This document shows positions 1 through 5,245 of a stretch of DNA of 7,650 nt, one piece after another. The translations under genes were made by a program, and so were the position numbers. Positions within the stretch are counted from its first letter, which is position 1. Each line of letters opens with the position of its first letter. The notes beneath the pieces are model-generated. The model searched no databases. It saw only the letters and a list, made by a program, of their open reading frames with translations, and was not told the DNA's origin. This DNA comes from Minisyncoccota bacterium. Lineage in GTDB: Bacteria > Patescibacteriota > Minisyncoccia > UBA6257 > 1-14-0-10-40-38. The stretch lies in assembly GCA_020052135.1 (NCBI GenBank), contig JAGVPS010000056.1, positions 1 through 7,650 of the forward strand, in the 5' to 3' direction.

Positions 1-2
1 AT

Positions 3-1754
3 TGCCGGAACTGCAAGGCGTCTTTTACGATAGACGAGCAAGATTTTAGCTTTTATAAAAAAATCGGCGTACCGCCGCCGACATGGTGCCCGCGGTGCAG
101 GATGATTCGGCGCCAGCTTTTTCGAAATGAGCGGTCGCTCTATAAGACGATGTGCGCACTGTGCGGCAAAAATATCATTTCGATGTATGCGCCGGAAAAC
201 GGATACACCGTCTATTGCGTGGAGTGTTACGCCTCTGATCGCTGGAATCCGCACTCATATGCCAAAGAATACGATTTCTCCCGCCCATTCTTTGAACAAC
301 TAGGGGAGCTTTTTCGTGCGATTCCTCGGCGTGCTATGTATCAGGACTTTGCGACGGGGAGCGAATACACAAACTATGCGGTGTATATGAAAAATTGCTA
401 TTTCACGTTTGGCGGGCACCACTACGAAGACTGCCGTTATTGCGCGCAGAATTTTTATCTCACGAACTGCGGTGATGTGGATTTTTCCATGCGGAGCGAG
501 CTTTGTTACGAATCCCTGCACTTGAGGCGCTGCAGCCGAGTTTTTTATAGCTCATACTCCGAGGACTGCGCTGACTCGTGGTTTTTATTCGGATGCCGTA
601 ATTGCCATGATTGCATTGGTTGTACCAATCTGCGAAATGCCAAGTATTGCATTTTTAACGAAGAATACACCAAAGAAGAATATGCGAAGAAAAAACAGGA
701 ATTGAAGCTTGATACGAGAACTGGCATCGATGCGGCGGGGAAGAGAGCTGTGGAGAAATCACTCAATTTCCCGAGGAAATACGCGTGGGTGAGAAATACG
801 GTGAACTCCACGGGAGACGACCTCGAACAAACGAAAGAATGCGTGTATTGTTTCTCCGCCACTGAAGACGAGAATTGCCGATATTCTTTTTTTGTTCCTA
901 CCGGCGCGAAAGACACGTATGATGTGGATCATGTGGCCATGGGCACACAGGACACGTACGAACTCCACAGCGGATTTGGCAATAATATGGTCGCGTTTGG
1001 AAATCGTGTGTACGACAGCCACCACGTCTACTACTCGGATGACTGCTACAACTCGGCGTATCTATTCGGGTGCGCCGGTTTGCGGAAAAAGGAATACTGC
1101 ATTTTGAACAAGCAGTACGCAAAAGAAGAATATGCAAAGCTTGTCCCGAAAATCAGAGCTCACATGCAGGAACAGCCACATAAGGAACCAAGCGGAAATA
1201 CCTTCTCGTTCGGAGAGTACTTTCCGCCGTCCATTATGCCCTTTGCCTATAACGAATGTGTTACACAGGAATATTTTCCGCTTACTAAGGATGGGGCACT
1301 TCAGAGAGGATTTCGGTGGCGGGATGCTGGCACCCGCTCGTACAACATAGCGGTCGAAGGAGATGCGCTTCCAGAGACTGTGAGCGAGGTACAGGATGAT
1401 ATATTAGAGAAAATAATCGGCTGTGCTCATGCGGGAACATGCAACCATCAGTGCAGTACGGCGTTCCGCATCATTCCTGCTGAGTTGCAGTTTTTGAGGC
1501 AGTTTAACCTTCCTATGCCGCGTCTCTGCCCAAATTGCCGCCATCTCGAGCGATTAGAGAAACGTAATTCTCTTTCTCTGGTACAGAGAATATGTGACTG
1601 CAACGGGGCGAAGTCTAAAAGAGGGGAGTATGCGAATACGAAAGTGCATGTGCACGGAGCCAATCCGTGTCCAAATACATTTGAGTCGCCGCTCTCGCCT
1701 GATCGTCCGGAAATCGTCTACTGCGAAAGCTGTTACCAAGCCGAAGTTGTATGA
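3..1754 (+). CDS. Cys-rich protein with zinc ribbons at both ends and central C-x8-C repeats, 5'-truncated by the window
   Basis: The frame is open from the first codon at base 3, already inside a conserved motif, so the start is upstream; the ATG at 102 is internal. Counting Cys at bases 3-5 as residue 1, 583 residues are visible. Residues 1-80 hold C1-x2-C4, C29-P-x-C32, C51-x2-C54 and C72-x2-C75. Residues 480-577 hold C480-x3-C484, C509-P-x-C512, C531-x-C533 and C574-x2-C577, a second copy of the same layout. The middle has C-x8-C units about 21 residues apart and two copies of a Y-C-I-[FL]-N...Y-x-K-E-E-Y-A-K segment (residues 215-229 and 365-379). There is no membrane segment in the visible part, so it is probably cytoplasmic. 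I recognise a family I associate with Patescibacteria; some databases may call it 'CaiB/BaiF', which the sequence does not support. Zinc binding is inferred from the cysteines. Function is unknown. The stop is TGA and no promoter is visible. Confidence 0.9.
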   Translation, partial: CRNCKASFTIDEQDFSFYKKIGVPPPTWCPRCRMIRRQLFRNERSLYKTMCALCGKNIISMYAPENGYTVYCVECYASDRWNPHSYAKEYDFSRPFFEQLGELFRAIPRRAMYQDFATGSEYTNYAVYMKNCYFTFGGHHYEDCRYCAQNFYLTNCGDVDFSMRSELCYESLHLRRCSRVFYSSYSEDCADSWFLFGCRNCHDCIGCTNLRNAKYCIFNEEYTKEEYAKKKQELKLDTRTGIDAAGKRAVEKSLNFPRKYAWVRNTVNSTGDDLEQTKECVYCFSATEDENCRYSFFVPTGAKDTYDVDHVAMGTQDTYELHSGFGNNMVAFGNRVYDSHHVYYSDDCYNSAYLFGCAGLRKKEYCILNKQYAKEEYAKLVPKIRAHMQEQPHKEPSGNTFSFGEYFPPSIMPFAYNECVTQEYFPLTKDGALQRGFRWRDAGTRSYNIAVEGDALPETVSEVQDDILEKIIGCAHAGTCNHQCSTAFRIIPAELQFLRQFNLPMPRLCPNCRHLERLEKRNSLSLVQRICDCNGAKSKRGEYANTKVHVHGANPCPNTFESPLSPDRPEIVYCESCYQAEVV

Positions 1755-1767
1755 TATAGACAGCTGT

Positions 1768-1791
1768 AGTCCTGAGCGGAGTCGAAGGGCG
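1768..1791. repeat. REP-like imperfect hairpin
   Basis: Fourteen bases after the stop of the upstream gene lies a CCTGAGCGGAGTCGAAGG core. The outer arms pair over 1769-1773 and 1786-1790 (one G-T wobble), followed inward by a tandem G-A/A-G mismatch and a G-C pair. From memory, closely similar cores recur as dispersed REP-type elements in many bacterial genomes. No run of T follows, so it is not a standard intrinsic terminator on the + strand. Only one copy is present here, so the repeat status is inferred. Confidence 0.45.
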
Positions 1792-1904
1792 AATCGTGCT
1801 ATCAGTCAGAAGTTATTTAGTATTAGAGTACCGCGTTCTTCTATTCCAAAAAGCTCTTGGTGGCCAAAAATGTTTAAGAATCATCACACGAAAAAGGGAA
1901 ATCC

Positions 1905-1933
1905 TTGTTATGTATTACAACACATGCTATAAT
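1905..1933 (+). promoter_or_regulatory. Sigma-70-type promoter of the hicB-hicA pair, with overlapping palindrome
   Basis: The -35 is TTGTTA (1905-1910) and the -10 is a perfect TATAAT (1928-1933), with a 17-base spacer and TG one base before the -10 (extended -10). The expected transcription start, about seven bases after the -10, falls near 1940, only a few bases before the ATG at 1944, so the mRNA would be nearly leaderless. The -35 and spacer form an imperfect palindrome, TTGTTATGTATTACAA (1905-1920), with six of eight positions paired. That is where a self-repressing antitoxin would bind, but the operator role is inferred. Confidence 0.65.
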
Positions 1934-1943
1934 TAATGCCGTC

Positions 1944-2261
1944 ATGAAATATAAAAATACATTTCAAAAAGGGTCTGTTCGCGTCATGATTTTTAAAGAG
2001 GGAAGTACTTGGTTTGGCGTGGCATTGGAGTTTAATATTGTGGAAACAGGAGATGATCCTCGTGAAGTGATGGTGTTGCTTGACGAGGCTATTCGTGGTT
2101 ATTTACACTCGGGACGCAAAGCCAGCTTGCGGCCAGTTGTTTTAAACCAAAAACCAGACCCTGAATATGAAAAAATGTGGAATGCCCTTGAAGCACGCCG
2201 CACCCTACCTCCGCAATTTAAGGTACACAGTTTTGGAGAAAGGAGTCTTGCGGTAGCGTAA
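1944..2261 (+). CDS. HicB-like antitoxin
   Basis: 105 residues. The N-terminal part (about 10-55) has the HicB pattern: a strand, a turn (KEGSTWFGVALEF), then a Gly-Asp-Asp turn and a helix (DDPREVMVLLDEAIRGYL), as in the partial RNase H-like fold of HicB. The rest (about 60-105) is a tail with no helix-turn-helix or ribbon-helix-helix that I can recognise. HicB proteins neutralise the HicA mRNA interferase by binding it and often repress their own operon. I chose the ATG at 1944 because it follows the -10 at 1928-1933 closely; the upstream TTG in frame at 1905 lies inside the promoter. No Shine-Dalgarno sequence precedes it. A hicA-like frame starts 7 bases after the stop, which supports the call. 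If that toxin is dead, this is an orphan antitoxin that may persist as a regulator or as protection against related toxins. Confidence 0.75.
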   Translation: MKYKNTFQKGSVRVMIFKEGSTWFGVALEFNIVETGDDPREVMVLLDEAIRGYLHSGRKASLRPVVLNQKPDPEYEKMWNALEARRTLPPQFKVHSFGERSLAVA

Positions 2262-2268
2262 CACGAGT

Positions 2269-2502
2269 ATGCCGCGCGGACTCAATAATTAGACGTTCGT
2301 TAATGTAAAAAGATTTCTTGCGGAATATGGCTTCCAATATAACCATGTTGAGGGAAGCCATTATTTTTATGTAGGAATGTATGCCGGAGCATCGCGGCAA
2401 GTATGCATCCCTTTTCACGGATCGAAAGCAATCCATCCAAAAACAATGAAAAGCATTGTGCGGCAATCCGGAATTCCTCTGGTTAAATGGACAAGGAACT
2501 AG
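2269..2502 (+). pseudogene. HicA-like mRNA interferase toxin, interrupted by an in-frame stop at codon 8
   Basis: From the ATG at 2269 the frame reads MPRGLNN, then TAG (2290-2292), then TFVNVKRFLAEYGFQYNHVE and on to a second TAG at 2500-2502, 77 codons before that stop. After the TAG the HicA hallmarks remain: an amphipathic first helix, a G-S-H-Y motif whose His is the catalytic residue in HicA, a P-F-H-G-S-K segment, and a C-terminal T-M-K-S-I-V-R-Q-S-G-I helix typical of the double-stranded-RNA-binding-like fold. There is no ATG, GTG or TTG in frame between the TAG and the G-S-H motif, so restart cannot give a complete toxin. Family members I recall often have Trp after the N-terminal Asn, so TGG to TAG is a plausible single change. 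Readthrough or a sequencing error are alternatives. The toxin follows its antitoxin by 7 bases and would be translationally coupled to it. Confidence 0.7.
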
Positions 2503-3278
2503 AACTTCCCCAAATACCCAACCTTTCTTAGCCAGAAATCGTTTTCCCATTCCCACAATTTTTTTGCGCTCAAAAATGCCTCGAAATCTTCCCGCCAGAA
2601 CGGAAACTCTTTAAGTTCCACGACACCCTGCACGTCTGACCAATCATGCGCATCAACCGGGCACTGGCCTCGTTTAGAGAGGGGATTGGGCCGAAGCTTC
2701 TCCTTGCCGCCTTTAACGCGCAATAGGGCGCCACAGCGCTTGCAAACCTTCTGCTGGTCGATTCGGAGTATCCAGCGCGTCTGGAGGCCTTTTACGTCCC
2801 GTTCCAGGGGTTCCATATAGGCCGCGGTCTGGAGATTATAGTCCCGATAGATGGCCTGGGAAGTTTTAATGTCTAGGACTCCTGTGCGACCGTCTATAAG
2901 CGCCAGCGCGTCAATCGTGCCTGCATAACGCTTATCGTAATGCACCACTCGCTTTTCGATAAATTCCGGATCAATCTGAATATTTCGTTCATCTAAAAAC
3001 TTTATAGTCGCCTCTACCGCTGGTTTAATTTCTAATGGGATAGCAGGGGACTCGCCAACCATGATCTTTTGTATCACTTCATGTACGAGCGTTCCCTCCT
3101 CTGCTGATTTTTGAGTGCTTGCCTGAGCCGCGGCATAGCTTTTTGCCTCGCCGTAATAGCGATAGAGGGCTGGCTTTGCTTTGATGCCGATGATTTTCGT
3201 CACCCGAGGGTACCAAATACCGTCTATGTCATACCCCGATGCCTCTTTAAAATCTTTTTCGGTTTTGAACCAGTCCAT
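2499..3278 (-). CDS. PD-(D/E)XK nuclease of the RecB/Cas4-like group with a Cys/His insert
   Basis: 259 residues. The nuclease motifs appear in order: G62-T-L-V-H66 (the N-terminal His motif of the RecB/Cas4/AddB clade), E108, G120-T-I-D123, L135-D136-I-K138 (the D-x-K metal-binding core) and Q150-x3-Y154. After the core comes C179-x2-C182 and C206-x4-H211, likely a zinc knuckle, then a Trp/Phe-rich tail. Enzymes of this clade use Mg or Mn to cut DNA and usually sit within helicase-nucleases, CRISPR adaptation or phage recombination; here the protein stands alone with no helicase or Cas gene beside it. Four ligands of the Cas4 iron-sulfur cluster are not arranged in the Cas4 way, so I do not call it Cas4. 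The ATG at 3278 lacks a Shine-Dalgarno sequence. It ends convergently on hicA, sharing CTAG. The specific role is unknown. Confidence 0.8.
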   Translation of the reverse strand: MDWFKTEKDFKEASGYDIDGIWYPRVTKIIGIKAKPALYRYYGEAKSYAAAQASTQKSAEEGTLVHEVIQKIMVGESPAIPLEIKPAVEATIKFLDERNIQIDPEFIEKRVVHYDKRYAGTIDALALIDGRTGVLDIKTSQAIYRDYNLQTAAYMEPLERDVKGLQTRWILRIDQQKVCKRCGALLRVKGGKEKLRPNPLSKRGQCPVDAHDWSDVQGVVELKEFPFWREDFEAFLSAKKLWEWENDFWLRKVGYLGKF

Positions 3279-3416
3279 GAGGATAGAAATTAGGGCTTAG
3301 CCAATAGCCACTAGGTAAAGTAATGAAAAATCCAAATTCAATTAGTAAAACAAGTATACAGGAAAGTATCACCTACATCGATAGAGGAGTGGTTTTAAAA
3401 CGATATTTAAAAGCTA

Positions 3417-3453
3417 TATACTGTCGCACATTATATCTTTTGCGACATGTATA
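3417..3453. repeat. Inverted repeat around TGTCGCA / TGCGACA
   Basis: Perfect 7-base arms TGTCGCA (3422-3428) and TGCGACA (3441-3447) flank a 12-base AT-rich loop. Past one bulged T (3448) the stem continues with TATAC (3417-3421) against GTATA (3449-3453), giving 12 pairs in all. No T-run follows on the + strand, so it is not an obvious terminator. It could be an RNA hairpin in the nuclease 5' leader or a protein-binding site. Confidence 0.45.
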
Positions 3454-3542
3454 GATATCTGAAAACCTCGGATTAGATTCGGGTTCTCCCCTAGCACTTC
3501 TTTAGTTTTCACTTTATCCCGTACAACTCGTTGTAAAAGGTT

Positions 3543-3583
3543 AAAATTATTTTGCAATGGGTTAATTAGCGCAAAATAATTTT
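3543..3583 (-). terminator. 13-bp perfect inverted repeat, possible terminator of the M23/membrane-protein operon
   Basis: AAAATTATTTTGC (3543-3555) is the exact reverse complement of 3571-3583, with a 15-base loop. It lies 22 bases beyond the TAG that ends the small membrane protein gene. Read on the - strand the stem ends in TTTT followed by AACCTTTT, which resembles an intrinsic terminator. The stem is AT-rich with only two G-C pairs, so terminator strength is doubtful. A dyad binding site is the main alternative. Confidence 0.4.
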
Positions 3584-3605
3584 GAACATGCCGCGTGTTT
3601 CAGTA

Positions 3606-3935
3606 CTACGCGTCGCTCTTTAACAGCTTAAAAATCGTCGTAAAGAATTTTATAGCGGCTTTTATAAGTATGACGATGACTTCAGCAATAAATTCGACAA
3701 CCGTAACTATAACCGCGCTCAGGTTCTTAAAAACCCACACGATAGCATACGCTAGCCAATCTAAGGCTTTGGTAAGCCATTGTTTCACCTGTTCTACGCT
3801 TATAGAGTCGGGCAAGTTGATGTCAGGGCTTGTAGACCCCGACTGATAGGCGTGTACGGCAACCACAGGGACCATAATAGCCCCTAGAATTGTGCCGAGG
3901 AGAATCCAAATACATATACTAGTGCGGGACTTCAT
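3606..3935 (-). CDS. Small secreted or membrane protein of unknown function
   Basis: 109 residues, no family recognised. Residues 1-29 form a signal peptide or membrane anchor: Lys/Arg at positions 2 and 4, a hydrophobic core at about 7-27, and V-H-A at 27-29 as a possible signal peptidase I site. A short polar linker (30-45, Ser/Pro/Asp-rich) leads to a long hydrophobic stretch (about 58-97), interrupted by Lys70, Asn71, Glu81, Glu85, Lys92 and Lys96, so either one or two membrane helices or an amphipathic helix lying on the membrane. The C-terminus is basic (K-L-L-K). It starts 21 bases after the M23 peptidase stop on the same strand, so the two are probably cotranscribed. A membrane partner or anchor for the peptidase is a guess from position. 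No Shine-Dalgarno sequence; stop TAG. Confidence 0.65.
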   Translation of the reverse strand: MKSRTSICIWILLGTILGAIMVPVVAVHAYQSGSTSPDINLPDSISVEQVKQWLTKALDWLAYAIVWVFKNLSAVIVTVVEFIAEVIVILIKAAIKFFTTIFKLLKSDA

Positions 3936-3956
3936 ACGCGGGATTCTATATCATTA

Positions 3957-5210
3957 TTACAGATAATCCTTAGGATTTATAGTCACGCCAACCGGAACCG
4001 CTCCACAGTTACAGGTGGGAAGAACCTTTAAAAGAACGCTGTCAGACCAATAGGCCGTGAAGTGCAAATGGTTTCCAAACGCATAACCCGTATTGCCAAT
4101 GTATCCAATCACCTGTCCTTGCTTTACGCTGTTGCCGGCAAATGTCGCTTGTTTTGAAAGATGAGCGTACAACGTAGTCAAACCATTGTCGTGTACTATG
4201 ACCACATATTTCCCATATTGATATTTTCCATTATTTCCAACAGCGAGTATTTTCCCGTCGCGCGCCGCCATCACGGGCGTTCCAAGCGGAGCCCCATAAT
4301 CAATACCGTTGTGAAATTTTGTCGAATACGCTTTTTGGGCAAATGCGGTAGCGCCATACTCCTGCGTTATGGGCGCTCCATTTAGGGGGCTTTTAAGAAC
4401 GCCCGGGCGCTTTATAGGCAACAGCGAAGGGTCGAATTTGGCCCGGAGTTCAGTTTCAATAGCATCTATTGCCTCCCCTATCGCCTCTTGTTTTTTCTCA
4501 AGTGCTTTCACCTGTTCCGCATAAATCGCCTGCTGATTTTTTGTAGAAGCAAGCAATTCCTTCTTGTCCTGCTTTTGATCCTCGGAAATAGAGCGCTTAT
4601 TCTTTAGGGTTTTGTGCTCGGTCTCAATAGAATTTTTTTTACCTGCCACTTCAGAAAGATTGGAAGCGAGCGCAGTTTTTGTTTCCGTGAGGGATCTGAC
4701 TTCCTCGTTTAATTTTCCATTCAAATCAGAGATTGCCTGAGATTCAAAAACACTATCCGCAAGACTCTTACTTTTCAATAAGAGGAAAAGGGTGCCCTCC
4801 CGATCCCTTTCTTGGAGATCGCGGAGAAAGCTTGCCACGGCGGCTTGCTTCAATGCTATCGCGCGCTCCTTATCAGAAATGCTGGCATCGAGGGATTGTA
4901 TCTCCAGCGCATATGTGTCGATTTTAATCTCGCTCGATTTTATACCAAGGTTGAGTTGCTGTATTTGATAATCAATCTTCTTTACCTCCTGCGTCAGACT
5001 CTTTCCTTTGGCATTTACGGCGTTTAAATTTTCCTGCGTTTTTTTGAGTTCTGTGTTAATGGCTTCTAACTCCTTAGTTTTTCCCTCAATCGTCTTCTTT
5101 AAATCGTCGGCTTCAATAGCGTGAGCAGGAGTTTGCGGCACGCTCATGAAAATACCAAGCCCCATAAGAAAAGAAACACTTACAACAAGCGTATGTTTAT
5201 ATGCGTACAT
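3957..5210 (-). CDS. Secreted coiled-coil M23 (LytM-type) peptidoglycan endopeptidase
   Basis: 417 residues. A signal peptide (about 1-31) ends at A-H-A. Residues about 33-258 are a long coiled coil rich in Lys, Glu, Gln and Leu, interrupted near 138-165 by a segment (LFLLLKSKSLADSVFESQ) like the one in PcsB/EnvC-type proteins that interact with FtsEX. The C-terminal LytM domain (about 272-417) has the metalloprotease residues: H300-x3-D304, Y348-A-H350 and H381-L-H383. By LytM precedent H300, D304 and H383 bind zinc while H350 and H381 are catalytic, so the enzyme should be active rather than a degenerate activator. It would cut peptide cross-links outside the membrane, probably during division or growth. 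The C-terminus carries an unusual C400-N-C402 pair. It lies 35 bases after gltX and 21 before the small membrane protein gene. The start at 5210 follows a TATAAT, with no Shine-Dalgarno sequence. Confidence 0.9.
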   Translation of the reverse strand: MYAYKHTLVVSVSFLMGLGIFMSVPQTPAHAIEADDLKKTIEGKTKELEAINTELKKTQENLNAVNAKGKSLTQEVKKIDYQIQQLNLGIKSSEIKIDTYALEIQSLDASISDKERAIALKQAAVASFLRDLQERDREGTLFLLLKSKSLADSVFESQAISDLNGKLNEEVRSLTETKTALASNLSEVAGKKNSIETEHKTLKNKRSISEDQKQDKKELLASTKNQQAIYAEQVKALEKKQEAIGEAIDAIETELRAKFDPSLLPIKRPGVLKSPLNGAPITQEYGATAFAQKAYSTKFHNGIDYGAPLGTPVMAARDGKILAVGNNGKYQYGKYVVIVHDNGLTTLYAHLSKQATFAGNSVKQGQVIGYIGNTGYAFGNHLHFTAYWSDSVLLKVLPTCNCGAVPVGVTINPKDYL

Positions 5211-5230
5211 ATAGTCTATATAACGATGAG

Positions 5231-5236
5231 ATTATA
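5231..5236 (-). promoter_or_regulatory. Candidate -10 box for the M23 peptidase operon
   Basis: A perfect TATAAT on the - strand lies in the 35-base gap between gltX and the M23 gene, 20 bases before the ATG. The predicted leader would be about 13 bases. No good -35 is visible 16-18 bases upstream, where the sequence is still gltX coding DNA. The M23 gene may therefore be transcribed independently of gltX as well as by readthrough. Confidence 0.35.
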
Positions 5237-5245
5237 CCTAGTATA

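Larger units (their letters stand above)
3279..3605. other. 327-base gap without a confident gene, AT-rich and structured
   Basis: This gap lies between the small membrane protein gene and the nuclease gene, both on the - strand. It holds two clear inverted repeats (listed separately), a minor 5-bp stem at 3522-3535, and must contain the nuclease promoter, for which I see no convincing -35/-10 pair. One 43-codon open frame on the + strand (3323-3454) has only a weak AGG seven bases before its ATG. I see no tRNA cloverleaf, CRISPR repeat or transposon end. Confidence 0.6.

Noticed and set aside
102..104. ATG at 102 as the start of the first gene
   Set aside because: The frame stays open upstream to the window edge and encodes the first C-x2-C and CPxC pairs that match the C-terminal copy.
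545..916. Open frame on the - strand opposite the first gene
   Set aside because: The + strand frame here encodes the conserved Cys repeats; the antisense translation shows no family features.
3..1754. CaiB/BaiF CoA-transferase identity for the first gene
   Set aside because: There is no CoA-transferase signature; the sequence is dominated by zinc-ribbon cysteines and short repeats.
1850..1875. TTGG-TGG-CCAA hairpin before the hicB promoter as a terminator of the first gene
   Set aside because: The stem is only four pairs and is followed by A, not T, on the + strand.
2290..2292. TAG read as a sense codon (alternative genetic code)
   Set aside because: TAG also ends the nuclease and the small membrane protein, and TGA ends gltX and the first gene at proper C-termini, so standard bacterial code is favoured.
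2218..2556. Open frame on the - strand across hicB, hicA and the nuclease end
   Set aside because: It is antisense to the clear HicA motifs and overlaps the end of the real - strand nuclease gene.
3279..3605. tRNA, tmRNA or CRISPR repeat in the gap
   Set aside because: A GGTTCTCCCC stretch looked like a T arm, but no acceptor or anticodon stem fits around it, and no direct repeat recurs at spacer distance.
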